DNA of 64,000 nt from Coenobita brevimanus. Taxonomy: Eukaryota; Arthropoda; Malacostraca; Decapoda; Coenobitidae. The notes under the pieces were generated by a model. The model made no database searches, was not told the origin of the DNA, and saw only the letters and a list, made by a program, of their open reading frames with translations. The DNA lies in NCBI GenBank assembly GCA_032717465.1, contig CM064669.1, forward strand, positions 42,358,213 to 42,422,212, given 5' to 3'. The position numbers and the translations under genes are program-made. Below are positions 1-11,960 of the stretch, in pieces. How positions within the stretch are numbered: the first letter of the stretch is position 1; the number at the start of each line of letters is the position of its first letter.

Positions 1-780
1 GCCTCTCAACTCCAGGTTTTGCTTCTTCCTGTATCCGTATGATGCAAAGAAATTTCGGATGATTTCCTCCCTCCTTCCCTCTCTATCAGTGTCAGACACT
101 CGAGTCGAAATTCTTGAACTGATGCAAACGTTTGTGGCATCACTGACGCGAAGGCTACAGAAAGTGATTGCGAAAAATGGTGGGTGAACTGGATATTACG
201 TATGGTAATAGTAAATATCAGAGCAAGTGAGTCTTTCATCCCCTTTAGTGTTTATTATTACGATTATAATATTATTAAGAGAGAAAACAATATATTGATT
301 TCACTTTACTAATCATAATTTAAAATAAGACGCTTATCCACGTTCTGATCGCATCCGTCACTTATGTGATTAACCCGTAGCTTAGACAAAATGTAAGGAG
401 ACCCGACCATCCGTGTGTTTCATAGATTACTGACGGGACACAGGTGTGCTAAACTTTCTTCATCTGTTTAACTACACAAGTGCAGTTGAAATTAAATCGT
501 CAATTGCACTGAGCAAGGCATGTGGTAAAATGTTACCCGTCAGCGTTTCTTAGCTATGACTATACATGCCTTGGATGTATTCTAAGTAAATGTAATACTA
601 TGCTGCCTAACCACATTAATTCATATGACATGGGAATAAAGTAATAATAAAATCACTAGTCATTTACATATATGTACATATATGAAAGTATATAGATTCC
701 ATATTTCAAAGAAATATTGGTCGTGACTGTAATGAGATAGGGAGACGCTCCTTCAATGTCCGTTACCATGCCTTAGGTGT
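1..780. other. AT-rich intergenic DNA, no gene seen
   Basis: I see no coding region, RNA gene or recognisable mobile element here. The open frames are short, and their composition does not suggest a protein. A short TATA-rich patch lies near 665-700. Confidence 0.5.
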
Positions 781-792
781 ATACTCTCTCTC

Positions 793-794
<2 letters not shown>

Positions 795-847
<53 letters not shown>
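795..847. repeat. (GT)n microsatellite
   Basis: Uninterrupted GT dinucleotide run of about 26 units. Poly-(Val-Cys) and poly-(His-Thr) frames across it are artefacts of the repeat. Confidence 0.97.
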
Positions 848-848
<1 letters not shown>

Positions 849-1183
849 AGACACGGGAGTCGAAATTCTCGAACTCAGAACCCCAGACGCTTTGGCGTTG
901 GCAGTGCTGACTGTATCACCAAAATCTGACCAGAGCTGTACATTCCCTCCATGTCGCACGTCACAATTGTTTTGGTCGGGGGTCATGTAATCGATACAAT
1001 GTGCCTCTATTTCCGAATCACGATCCTGTAAGGGTGGTCTGGAGGACCCTTAGCGAAAGGGAAACGCTACGACAAAAAATGGCGGCCGACACAGTTTGTG
1101 CATGCTGGTGTAACGCGGAAAAGGAGCGGCGCGACCGGTAAGGGAGGCGCCAAGAGCGTGCGACCGTTTGTGAAACTGGTGCC

Positions 1184-1550
1184 TATGCTGGAAGTTACCG
1201 TTCCGCTCAGTGCGCATGCGCCGTGGCCGTTTAGCTTCTATTTTGAAAGTATCCGCATGTTATCTCAAATTTTGTGCCATTTATCAACAACACTGTATGA
1301 AATACATGTGTCAGGAAGATAGATAGATGTCTTATCGACCTGTAGGTAACTATAGGTCGATATATGGATATATATAAATGAAGATATATATGTGTTAAGG
1401 GCAGATTGTGAAATCTGTCATTTCGTGAATTAAGATTAGTTTAATTTAGGTTTATTTAGGTTAGGCTGATCTACGATAAGGTTAGGTTAGGTTTGGTTAG
1501 GTTAGGTTAATTTAGGCTTAACAGGGAAGGGAACGGTAACTTCCAGCATA
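1184..1550. repeat. MITE-like block bounded by 21-bp inverted repeats
   Basis: The 21 bases at 1184-1204 (starting TATGCTGGAAG) are the exact reverse complement of 1530-1550, with about 325 bases between the arms. The interior holds a TTAGG-type tract. I see no target-site duplication and no transposase, so this could be a non-autonomous DNA element or a chance insertion of repeats. A 27-A run follows at 1597-1623. Confidence 0.5.
1482..1508 (+). repeat. Interstitial TTAGG telomere-like tract
   Basis: About five consecutive TTAGG units, one of them changed to TTTGG, with looser TTTAGG-like units on both sides (1441-1520). TTAGG is the ancestral arthropod telomere unit. The tract is far too short and too internal to be a telomere. 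It fits an interstitial remnant or a chance-expanded repeat. Confidence 0.6.
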
Positions 1551-1592
1551 CAGTCACTCCGTGCATATGACACCGGGCCTAAGTTAGTAGAC

Positions 1593-1596
<4 letters not shown>

Positions 1597-1623
<27 letters not shown>
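1597..1623. repeat. Poly(A) run of 27
   Basis: Homopolymer A run just outside the inverted-repeat block. It could be the tail of a retrotransposed sequence, but I do not recognise the sequence to its left as a retroelement. Confidence 0.9.
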
Positions 1624-4020
1624 CTTTTACTCAGATGCAGTTATTACACTGCATTTGGCCAGTTTTTCATTAAGAAAATTCTCTTGAAGTTTTAATATAA
1701 GCCAGAGGACTATCAGTGAGTGAAAAATAAGGAATACCTCGATAATTTGCCGAGAGTCAGAGCTCCTTGGATAATGACAACTTGCGTCATAACCTAGTAT
1801 CCTCAGTGTCTAAACAACTGGCAAGAGAAAATAAATAAAATGCAGATGTTCATAAACAAGCCACTCAATTCAAAACTTTCAGATCAGTATTTTCAGTGAA
1901 GCAGGACAGAAGTTTATTTTAAAAGAAGAATACTAGAGAGCAAAAAGTATGTGCTTTTGTACTGCGAGAGTATAAGCTCATGCTTTCGTCATCATAGCAG
2001 TGTATGAGAAAAGGGTAAAACCGGTCATATCTTCTTACAGTTTAAAATAATTTTGCATCTGTTGGGAATAAAGTCGCTATAAGCGAGGGGAAGACATGGA
2101 ATAAAAGGCAGAATGGTCTTGCTGCTACCGCAGGTAGGGTATCATTAAGATAAACTTCATTGTTGCGGCATCCTTATTGTTGCTGTATCATCACCACACC
2201 AATTGAAAATAAGGTAGTGTATTGCAGTCACAAGAGTTTTCCTTAACTGGTCTTCGAAACTAGAGCATTCTGTATTTGAAATCCTGGGAAGCAAATGCAT
2301 CAGGACAGGGGATTATGCTGTGCCCCGTGCGCGGAGTAAAACATTACACATTCGTTCAAATCGGGAGACATATCTGAGCGTTAACTTCTAATATATCATT
2401 ACCTCATGTTATTCATTTTACGTAATTCTTAGCGTGATATAATATATATTTAATTTTCTATGACGTAATGGAGGCACAGAAGTTTTACCACGTATTCACT
2501 AAGTTTTCATTGAATGTATATCAGTGCAGAGTGATCGACGCAATCTGAAACTCTGCCATCACTTCTTGGGGCGACTGTACGTCAACTCAGTTTTCTCCAA
2601 AGTCGATGCATTGTCGTCATTTTTACCTATAAATCGACCCATATTTACTCTGACCCTATTCTTATCATATACTGATGTACCATTTATCTTCCTTCATACT
2701 GGTCAACTGCTTCATATTACTCTATTACCCTTTTCTCATTTCACCAGCGACAATCTGTCCTACAACACGCTTTCAACCGATCCAAAATGGAGACGCTTTT
2801 CAATTTATCCTTTCCGCCTCCAGACGACATTAGCCTAGTCAGCTTTGGGCAGACCTCTCGTAGCTAAGGGATCAACTCAAATGGGGTTTAGTAAAGAGCT
2901 AAGACACATTTCCCCTCAATGGTGTGTGGCATTTTTTTTGTTCTTGCTCCAGGTAAGCGATTTTCTTAATCGCAGGTGAGTATCTTTTCCAGAGTAATGT
3001 CTTAGAATTGCTTTATAAGATTGTGTTTCACCTGTAAAAAGTATCCATGAAGCGCAGGATATGACAGTGATATTATATGTTGTAATGTGTATACTGTATA
3101 ATATCATCACATTTACCTACGCCAAGTAGGTTATGTATTAGACTCGCTTGTCTCTCTGTTTTTCCTGTCTGTCTTTGTCTCTCTGTCTCTGTTAGCATTA
3201 CTGTGGAGGTAAAAAGCTGGATGGAATTGCACCACGTATAATGATTGACGACCGTCAGCGGAACAAGTGACTCAGTTTTGGGAGAGAAAAGCAAAACGTT
3301 AAGGTCAAATAACGGGGATGGTACTGCCCTGGCGGAGGTATGCATACTATGCGCTCTTTGAGTGCTCTTATTTAGCCATAGTATTGTGCACTGGCAGTCA
3401 GTACGTTTTCGAAACACAAAAACTTCACAACGATGTGCTAAAATAGCCAATAATATTTAGGATATACGGCTTGGATGAGTTATAATCTGTTTAGTTGTTC
3501 GAAGCCTCCAATGTGTAAAAGTACTCTTGGCTGAAACTGTGCATGGAAAAGAAGTTCACTACATAAACTGCTGAAGGTCATTTTTGTTGAACTAAAGCAG
3601 TGACACGCGACTGCCTTACGTCCCCTCAAAGGAATCCCTCATTTATATTTAGAATGAGAGTTGACGTGTTTGTTATGTGTATTCCCCAGGTTAGAGCTGA
3701 CCCATAAACTGGCCTTTGACATTAATAAGGCAACTCCAGCGTTCCAAAGTGGCTGGACGGGGTTAAGCTGTGCAGTCAGGGACACAGGCTCTGATGTCTC
3801 AACGTGTTAGGATCGCACTGGCATGGTCGCTACCTTCATTCCGAACGCATCTCAACAGAAAATCATTTATAGGCTAAAAAGATATCAAGCCTCTCTCAGC
3901 TTAGGATGTTTAGCCAGCTGAGGGCAGTGAGAAGCAGAAGTGACTAAATATTTGGCAAACTGTTGCCCACTATTGTACGGTATTGAAAAAATGGCCCACG
4001 ATTATTCAGTACTTCAGTAG
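1624..4020. other. Intergenic DNA, no supported gene
   Basis: About 2.4 kb without a recognisable gene or element. Frames of 104 codons (2524-2838, plus) and 125 codons (3073-3450, minus) exist but match no family I know and show no domain structure. I treat them as chance frames. Confidence 0.45.
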
Positions 4021-4625
4021 ATCAGGGATGCAGGGCGACAATGCTGTCTGTCCATGAACAGCATCATGCTTCCCTATCGCGGAGTCTTCTTGCGGCATAT
4101 GGAAAGCATTGCATAAGGTGTCTCTGTGCAGTAGGATACGTAAGATGTTGCACTGTGAGGCGTGGCAATGCGAGGTTTGGCAATGTGAGGTGTAGGAATG
4201 TGAGACGTGACACTGTGATGTGGTGGTGTGTGGTGCAGTTGTGTGTAGTATGAATAAGAGGTGCATTCATACTACACACAACTGAATGAATGGTATGATT
4301 CTGAGGCGTGGTAATATGTAGTATGGTTATGAGTGGTGAGACTGAGGTCTGTTAGTGTGTATGGTATGGTGTGTGTGGAAATGTATGGTGTGATAGTGCG
4401 TGGCGATGTGATGTTTTACTTTGCAGTGTGGAAATGTGTGGTGTGTGATGTGGAAGTGTGCACTTTGGAAGTGTTTGATGTTGTGGTGTGTGGTGTGGTA
4501 CTGTGTGGTGTGTAAGCATGTGCTATGGTACTGCATGATTATGGTAGTGGGTGATGCTGTATTGTGTGGTGTAGAAGTGTGTGGTGTGGTAGTGTGTGGT
4601 GTGGTGGTGTGTGTTGGTCTCCCCA
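4021..4625. repeat. Degenerate GT/GTGTGG-rich array
   Basis: A strongly strand-biased G+T region built of variations on GTGTGGT, GTGTGATG and GTGTGGAAGT with a loose period of about 10-15 bases. It is interrupted at 4236-4284 by a perfect hairpin. Cys/Val-rich and His/Thr-rich frames on both strands come from the repeat. Confidence 0.75.
4236..4284. repeat. Perfect inverted repeat: 20-bp arms, 9-base loop
   Basis: The left arm 4236-4255 (CAGTTGTGTGTAGTATGAAT) is the exact reverse complement of 4265-4284, with a 9-base loop at 4256-4264. The right arm is C/A-rich inside an otherwise G/T-rich strand, so the array appears to turn back on itself. No terminator or other function can be assigned. 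Confidence 0.9.
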
Positions 4626-4700
4626 TGGCTGAATAAAATCGTTTCGAGATAGCAAGAATGAATATAAATACAGACACGACCGAAGACGTTAATAGGCTCG
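4618..4700 (-). repeat. Fragment of the TTAA/CCCTTCAG MITE-like family
   Basis: Contains the family's internal signature (GCTGAATAAAATCGTTT followed by AGCAAGAATGAAT) but no clear ends. Orientation is given relative to the copy at 21,881. Confidence 0.45.
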
Positions 4701-5249
4701 AGACTCACCTTCAGTTGTTTGTATACAATTGTCTGGTGTCAGCTGGAATGAATTTAGAGTTGCCTCGACCGTGAGAGCGTTAATAGTGACGTTATAAACA
4801 CGCAGTCTTTCAGTACTCACTAAGCAGAGTTTCGTTTAGTGTTAGCTGGAATAAAATACTTAACAGAGTTAATTTAGTATGACTGGCAGAGTCACATGCC
4901 AGACAGTGTCTCCGGGTAAACTTTAATGGAAGTAGTTGTTTAGTTTGTTGTGTAGCGGAAACTTTTTCAAAGTTTATGACATCCTACCAACGACCTCAAA
5001 TGACCTCGGAGGTCAACATAGCATGTGAGTCTCCATGCCAAAAATTTGGCAGCAGAGGTACCCAGCGGTGCCCGGGCCAAAAAGGTGAACACTCTGCCAG
5101 TGACCTCAAATGACCCAGATCTGAATTTTGACCCCCCTAAAACCATCCTTGGGTCACCCCGATTCATAATATATATGTGTCTGGGGGTCTCTGGCCCTTG
5201 GTTTGGACGTGATTGAGGGACAAACAAACAAAGAACGAGGAGTTTATAT

Positions 5250-5354
<105 letters not shown>

Positions 5355-6242
5355 TTAGAGATAGATAGATAGTCGTCCTCAAAGTGAAGAAGTTAATGCA
5401 AATATGTTGGACTAGTCACTGAGATGAAAGGGAGGACCGTATTCCCATGTGATATAGGATGCTTCTTAACACCTCTTCCTTAGCGATTTATTTTGCTTAT
5501 TGCACTGTAGAATTGTCTTTTATGTTATTTCTATCGCTTAATACCGACATAGTTTGTTTCGGTAACGTACAGGAGAATATTTATGAGTTATATGCAGAAT
5601 AATTAACTAACGAAGACGCGCTAAAAAATTTATAAATCGCCACCACTCCTCCATCGACAGAGGATGACGAAGTGTTGGGGATGAAGAGGGAATATTGGTC
5701 GTATAATCGTCTGCATAGGAACACTTCGTGGTGCTTCTGTCTTGGCCAAATATATTTTATGCTACTTTCGGAAGCTGTTTAAATCTTTCTTACATCGGCA
5801 CAATTTTCATCAGTAACATGCGAGATTAGGATGTAATACGCAAAATTAATCAATTAGGAAGATGTGTTACGATACCTTCGAAGCCAACTACAAATATGGC
5901 CCTAAGTTGTATGAAACAAAGTCTAAAGATATCCTCAGACCTTGACAGAGACATCAGTTTGACTCCGTCAGTCCGATGAGACGGAGATTTCATCTTATTC
6001 TTGTGATGTAGCCTGACTATGTTATTCAGCTGAGGAAGAGAAATCAGGAAATGAAACTGTAAATAGAAACTATATTTTAACCACGTCATTGCCTTCTCCA
6101 GTGTTTACTAAATCGCTGGAGGTAGAGTAACACATTTATTCCAATGCCGAAGCAATTTTTTATTTTTTGCCTGCTAACTCGAAAAGAATTTATTCAGCTG
6201 AGAAGAGGTCTTTTGAACCCGGCAGGTTACAGTTATAGCCTT

Positions 6243-6346
6243 TAATAACCCCTTCACTTTATGATGTCTCCCTTAGACTAAATAAAATTGTTTGGACGTA
6301 GCATGAATACATTACAAAGGATTTCACCGAACTGTAGAAGGTTAAA
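6243..6346 (+). repeat. TTAA/CCCTTCAG MITE-like element
   Basis: A ~104-bp unit starting TTAATAACCCCTTCAC and ending CTGTAGAAGGTTAA, so its ends are imperfect inverted repeats next to TTAA. The interior carries the family signature AATAAAATTGTTTGG followed by GTAGCATGAATA. Confidence 0.65.
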
Positions 6347-6897
6347 CTAAGTATGTCATGGTTCTGAACTATGTAATTATACGTATGCAGAGTTACACAG
6401 TGAGGCCTGAGGACTGATGCGCAACGGTGGCTGCAGCTCAAACACCACAATATCCCTCTCTGCTCGTCCTCCCTCTCTCCCTGCACTTCATTCTTCCGTA
6501 CTTGTACTTACCTTCCTCCTCCTACTTTCCTGCCTCCAATTCCATATTCCTCTCTATCCCATCTGTACCCCTTCTCCCTCCTTCCCTCTCTCCTGTTCCC
6601 TCCGTGCTCTGGGAGGGGAATATAAATAATGACCGCAGTTATACAATACACAGATTGCAGGTGATGGCTAAAATGGCATTATGTTTACAGGCGTTTTGTA
6701 CGGCTAATTTGTCATACCTGTCCAGAGTCACAGGCCACTGGGACCAAAGTCAACAGGGTACGGGTGTGTAATTACGGTATTATAAAATTTGATTTTCACT
6801 GAAATAATATTTACACATCGGCTGCCTGACCTACGACGTATGTGTTTTTATTGGCGATGGGAACTGAGTTAAAGAGGCGCTACACGGTGTATGTAGT

Positions 6898-6901
<4 letters not shown>

Positions 6902-6954
<53 letters not shown>
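6902..6954. repeat. (TG)n microsatellite
   Basis: Pure TG run inside the inverted-repeat arm. The other arm has the complementary AC run at the equivalent place (~36,957-37,008). Confidence 0.97.
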
Positions 6955-6957
<3 letters not shown>

Positions 6958-7250
6958 GTACATTGTGCGTTAGATAAAGCAAACGTAATGAGCAAAGTAT
7001 ACGAAAGGAGAAGAATGTGAACAAGGAATGAGGTGAATAAAGCCAGGTGAACAAGGTACGTAGGATGTGTGAGGCGGGGTGGGAGGGACATAGTGTACCT
7101 CCATCACTCACAACTTACAAGCCGTTCCCACCACCACCACAGACCCCCTCAGGTCATTAAAAAAGATTTAGTGTGTAGCGTCTGACCTGCAATCAACAGT
7201 GTGCACCATAACCTGCATGCATTAATGCTCTGTCTGTATTCCTTTGCTGC

Positions 7251-7252
<2 letters not shown>

Positions 7253-7299
<47 letters not shown>
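7253..7299. repeat. (GA)n microsatellite
   Basis: Pure GA run of about 23 units, followed by purine-rich DNA. Confidence 0.97.
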
Positions 7300-7301
<2 letters not shown>

Positions 7302-7503
7302 GAGGAAGCTGGGAGGTGTAGTCAGGTACAGAGCGGGAGAGGAATGGATGAGGGGTAGGGAAAATGAGAAATAGGGCAGGGGAAGAGGAAGAAACGGGGA
7401 GAAGTATGGAAGGTGAGAAGTACGGAAGGAGAGGAGGTAGGGAAGGAGAGACGTAGGATAGGGAGAGGTAGGGAAGGTAACTGGCAGGAACGGAAGAGGA
7501 AGG

Positions 7504-7690
7504 GATGAGAAGAGGAAGGGAAGGAGAGAGGTAGTGATGGAGAGAAAGAAGATGACAAGTAAGGATGGGAGAGGTAGGGATGAGAAGAGGAAGGGAAGGA
7601 GAGAGGTAGTGATGGAGAGAGAGAAGATGACAAGTAAGGATGGGAGAGGTAGGGATGAGAAGAGGAAGGGAAGGAGAGAGGTAGGGATGG
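7504..7690. repeat. 75-bp purine-rich minisatellite, ~2.5 units
   Basis: The string GATGAGAAGAGGAAGGG recurs at 7504, 7579 and 7654, a period of exactly 75 bases. Because 75 is a multiple of three, a minus-strand frame (7322-7846, 174 codons) stays open with a 25-residue Pro/Ser/Leu-rich repeat. That openness follows from the array and is not evidence for a protein. Confidence 0.85.
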
Positions 7691-7999
7691 CCAGAGGTAG
7701 GGGAGAGAAACTATCTGAGGTAAATTTGGTATTTTTGTTTTCTGTAGCCCCGCGTCAGGTATAACCAAATTAGGATCATGGACTGCCTGCATGAATTTTG
7801 CATAAGAGCCAAACTGCACCGATTTGATTCTCATAGTTTTAAACACATGTATCTGGATTCAAGAACTGCATTTCCTTCCTCGGTTCACACTTTATACTCT
7901 AGTCACGCAGTATTTAGCTATCCTTGTATCGCCGGGAAAGAGAATAACGATAAGTCTCCTTAAGTCTATTTTCTTGCTGTTGGCATATGATTTTATTAA

Positions 8000-8312
8000 A
8001 TTCAGAAGTGACCTGCGGTCTTAACAGTTCGTTCTGTGAAGTCCCGCAGGCTTCCTATGAGCCACATACCTTTACCTGTCAACACTTTGGTGCTAATACC
8101 CACAGTCCGTATTGAATACGTTCGAGCTGTCCCATTCAAGACTAGTGTAATGGTATCAACGGGGTAATATTTATGGAGAATAAAATGATTCTTTTGGACC
8201 ATACGTGTATTTGTGTAATATTCAAAACTGCAATCTGCTTCCTGTCTCATACTAGCATCAAACTGTCCTTTCGAACGGAAGACCACTTCTCCAACCACTT
8301 GACCACCGCCCT
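8000..8312 (-). mobile_element. Decayed tRNA-derived SINE (same family as 19,217-19,570)
   Basis: Read on the minus strand, this is a diverged relative of the SINE at 19,217-19,570. It starts with a tRNA-like head (GGTGGTCAAGTGGTTGGAG, box A-like, around 8285-8310). A central block containing ATTACCCCGTTGATACCATTACACTAG-type sequence follows, then the shared GTATTCAATACGGACTGTGG segment (minus, ~8100-8125) and an A/T-rich end near 8000. A 108-codon minus-strand frame (8002-8328) has a balanced, protein-like composition, but the match to a SINE whose other copy lies inside a LINE argues strongly that it is not a gene. Confidence 0.7.
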
Positions 8313-8347
8313 CCAACAGTACAATCACTTCATCATATTTTAAGTTT

Positions 8348-8432
8348 GATGCAGCAAGACTATTTTATTCAGCCTTAGAGAGACTGTCCTGCTGATGCGC
8401 TACAGAATACGTCACTGGCCTGAAGGGATTAA
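8348..8432 (-). repeat. TTAA/CCCTTCAG MITE-like fragment next to the SINE
   Basis: Ends with CCTGAAGGGATTAA, the reverse complement of the family's 5' end. It also carries the internal GCAAGACTATTTTATTCAGC signature. It abuts the SINE head, so one may have inserted beside the other. Confidence 0.6.
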
Positions 8433-9905
8433 GAGGCTGTTTCAGGTCATTCAGCCAGATACTTAATGATATACAAAAGCCCATAACTGCTGTCACACTC
8501 TATAATGTGTACCAAAAACAATACGGTACATTTGCAGACAATTATATCCCACCACTTTTTAGTCTAACATTTATTACAAATTTCTTCAAATAATATTTTG
8601 AAAAGTTTGCCGGATTCTGAAGATCGCATCACTGGATTCCGTATCCCTGTTCAGTGTCACGTTATTTATTGTAAGGAAATAGATCTGTATTTATGTCCGT
8701 AAATGTGTCACCCACTGTACCACGAACCTGCGACTTTAGCTGTACCATTCTAACTACGACTGGTGCTTAAAAATAAAAAAAACTTTTTTGTTCTTTTCAG
8801 TACACCAGCAGCTGCAAAATTCTGCTTTAGAGACAACAGAAAAACGAGCGTTGTTAAAAGTGTGCACTCTTGATATGCTCCCAATCCCGACGAAATATCA
8901 AGAGAAGAGGATTAATGCATCAAAATGAATAGCATTTATTATTATCATTTTTTTTTTTTTAAGTTAAAATTTCATGGGTAAATATCAAACACCGTAAACT
9001 GAAGTACATACAAAGTATTTCTTAACATTTTCGAGAATTCCTTAAACAAAGAAGATTAACGTAGGTCAAAAATAATGTACCTGTACCAAATGAAATCACA
9101 TTCTTTGCAAACCAGTTAATTATCACACATGAAGATAAATGGCCATACCCTTCCATGTAAGATCAAACTGGTGTATATTTTGATGGTAACAACTTCTGCC
9201 CAAGTAAATCATCTATATCTCATTTTTACTGCTATTACAATTTGTAATTCAGATTCGGGGAGACTTGTTGGTGTAATCGAATAAATAATAGGCAGGCAGT
9301 ACCTAACTCTTGGAGTACGAAATATGTCTCACTGTAACTGGATTATACTCGTCAAGAGATAGCATGACTCTTGGAATGCAATCGAAGTGAAAATCTGATG
9401 TTACAGTATTCCACGTGATTATGGGCAGCATTCTGAGTGGCTCTGGAGATTTTGCAACACCTCTTCCTATGCGATTTATTATAATAACCTCTTGTATGCA
9501 ACTGAAGCAAGTTATGTCGATGGTACATAGGCATAAGTAACTTAATTGAGAGTGTTATGAAGTGATCATGCAAATGAGGTCGCTAAGGGAGAGGTGCTAC
9601 AAGGCCTCCAGTGCCATCGAGAAGACGGGCCTAAGAGTGGAGCCACACACTGATGTTCAAAGCCAGGTGTTTTAAATCTCCTTAACACACCTAGACAAAA
9701 ACTGCAGGTATATAAGTTAATCAGCTGTGTAGGCTACTAATAATCCCTCGCCTAACAATTCTGATGGTATCGCTTTGCACCGTATATTGGAATTTTTCAT
9801 TAGCCTGACTTGCCATCCTACTGCATGCACTATCACCATCACCAGTTCATTTACTCCCCTGGCGACGAGGTGATGAAAGATAAGGTTGATATGACAGACT
9901 AATGG
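8433..9905. other. AT-rich intergenic DNA
   Basis: No gene seen. A fragment near 9460-9500 (AACACCTCTTCCTATGCG) resembles the motif at ~5470 and ~38,045, so a short dispersed repeat is present. The rest is unassigned. Confidence 0.45.

Positions 9906-9908
<3 letters not shown>

Positions 9909-9961
<53 letters not shown>
9909..9961. repeat. (TG)n microsatellite
   Basis: Pure TG run of about 26 units. Confidence 0.97.
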
Positions 9962-9962
<1 letters not shown>

Positions 9963-10219
9963 AAATAAGCCTCCAATATCTGCTCTCGTGGCCTTTTTCC
10001 AACCTTGTCCTCCACCTCCCTCTTGCCAGGGTGGTAAAAAAAAAAATAAAATGAATAAATAAATAAATAATACAGCAGGGTAATGCTGACTACTGGTTAC
10101 GAATGTTGCACTACTTTCACTAGTACGGGTACCCGATGTTGTCCGGGAAAAACCTTATGATCGTGTATACCGGCATTGCTTGGGACCATGGATAGCTAAT
10201 CCCCTGTGGGAGAAGACCC

Positions 10220-10560
10220 TATCATGGGTCTTTCTCTCTCTTGCTCCTTTTCTTTCTGACCTTCTCACCCCTCTAACGATAGGCGGATTGACTCTCTCTC
10301 CTTTTCTTCCTGACCTTCTCACCCTCCTCTCTTTCCTTCCCAACCTTAACTTTTCCTCCTCCTCCCCTCTCTATATCTCCCTTCCACACTTCTCTTCCCT
10401 CCCCAGCTCAACTTCCCTCCAGTCTCTCCTTCCCTCTCCCTCCTCTCTGCATCTTCCCTCCCCACTCTCCTCCTCCCTTCCTTATCTCTGAGTCCTCCCT
10501 CCACACTGACCCTCTATGCCTATATCCTTTACCTCGCTTCTCTTGGTCACCCCCACCCTC
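10220..10560. repeat. Pyrimidine-rich low-complexity tract
   Basis: CT-rich strand with a local duplication (CTTTTCTTTCTGACCTTCTC near 10,247 and a similar string near 10,302, about 55 bases apart). Ser/Pro/Leu-rich frames here are compositional. Confidence 0.7.
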
Positions 10561-10795
10561 CCGCAGCCAGGCACACCTCATGGTTATCCTCATTATAAAC
10601 TTGTGTTCTCAGTTTTCATCATCCCCTTTCCACACTTTCACCCTCTGTTTTATTTTCGCCTCTCGGGTTCTCTCAACCTCTCGGATTTTCTCCTCAACTT
10701 TTACGTTCGGGTTTCCTTGTCCCTCCTGAATTTTCTTGTCCCATTTTTTTTTTTTCTTTTTCCATCCGACGCCAAGATTTTGTGAGATCATAATC

Positions 10796-10875
10796 AGTCC
10801 CTTCAGCCAAAGGATAATTATTTCTTTGCCTTGCGGCAGGCAGTTTCATTCAGCTAAGGAGTGAGGGGCTAATGG
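10796..10875 (+). repeat. TTAA/CCCTTCAG MITE-like fragment
   Basis: Begins AGTCCCTTCAGCC and ends GAGTGAGGGGCTAATGG, with the internal TTTCATTCAGCTAAGG signature. The ends are decayed. Confidence 0.5.
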
Positions 10876-11575
10876 AGGTTATAGCCATTTTTGTCAGAAC
10901 GAGGACGTTCTTCAGTATGTTTGGTAGATTTTCTTGTACAAGGTTCTGCCTTAATTACATACAGTTCATTTTCATTAAACGTCTTCTGACTTAAGGGGCT
11001 GTTATTAATAAACTTTCCTTCTTTGCTATTTAACCCGCTGAAATTAATGACGTCATTTACCTGTTTATTCTTCTTACCGTCAAAAGGAGTTGTTCAACAT
11101 GGGGGAGCCATCTCACAGTGGAGGAGTCAGTGACAGCTATAATTTAAACAGCTCAAAAGTTCTCTCCTAGGGAAAGAAAAATCGTCAGAAGGCTGCAAGA
11201 ATAAAATGAAAAAGCATGTCTTCAGGCACATGGGATTAAAACCAGCATTTTTTCCCTTTAGTATTCTTTCAATGTGCCAAGGTTCCTCCTCGCTACTGAG
11301 CAGTTTTTTCGTCTCGGTAAAACCGTCGCAGGTATATAGAATACCTTCTTTCTGCTACCGCCACTGCAAAGATTATTTTCAACTTTTAACTGTGCATGAC
11401 TTCTGTACCGAATATTACAGTTTAAAGTTAGTGAGTACATTGTAACAGATCATCGAAGTGGACGGGTTAATTACACATCATTAAACGTCCTCTGCCTGAA
11501 CAAGTGAAATCAAGAAACGTCTTACAAATATGTTTTTAATCCTTCGATATCGAGAGAAATACATTTTTCGGCCAA

Positions 11576-11640
11576 TAGCCAGACGCCATAAACACGGAGG
11601 GGTGGGCCACAAATAAATTGTCTCCATGGCACCCAGTTCA
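11576..11640 (-). mobile_element. LINE 3'-end fragment (RTE-like family)
   Basis: Shares the GCCAGACG, GGGTGGGCCACAAA and AATTGTCTCCATGG strings with the 3' ends at 25,812 and 30,133. It is only a terminal fragment with no coding part. The same fragment is the first thing visible right of the N gap. Confidence 0.5.
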
Positions 11641-11960
11641 CCGCTATCAGGCTTCCACATGCTTTTATTCACTACGGGGAGTTATTAATAGCTACGTTTT
11701 TCATTAACTTAATGAACTGTATGGAAACTTTTTTTTCTCATTGATATTTTAAAATGCTATTATTTTTTAAAACTCTACTCAGTATTAATTACATGTTCTA
11801 GAACTTAAAACTGTGATATCGATGTTTTTCCATTTGAAACTATTATATGCAATGTTGCCTTAATATGACGTATTCTTATATTCTGTTCTTACAACCTTAA
11901 CACAATTTAATCAGCATAAGACAGCACCATGGTAGTGATGGGGTAAAAGAAGATTGTATC

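Larger units (their letters stand above)
5825..7480 (-). repeat. Large inverted repeat, left arm
   Basis: This stretch is similar, in reverse complement, to about 36,480-38,097. Anchors in order: 5866-5900 with ~38,000-38,040; the GATGCGCAACGGTGGCTGCA region near 6417 with ~37,480; 6640-6830 with ~37,080-37,280; the GAGGCGCTACACG region near 6876 with ~37,030; and 7140-7250 with ~36,760-36,880. The arms differ by substitutions, microsatellite length and indels, so the duplication is old. Near its outer end a motif (AACACCTCTTCCT) also occurs locally in the opposite orientation at ~5470. I recognise no protein. Confidence 0.8.

Noticed and set aside
1482..1508. True telomere or chromosome end
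   Set aside because: Only about five units with one mismatch, and unique DNA follows on both sides.
7322..7846. Minus-strand 174-codon Pro/Ser-rich repeat protein
   Set aside because: The frame stays open only because the 75-bp minisatellite period is a multiple of three. The other inverted-repeat arm does not preserve it.
8002..8328. 108-codon minus-strand frame as a novel gene
   Set aside because: Its sequence aligns with a tRNA-derived SINE, so the frame is fortuitous.
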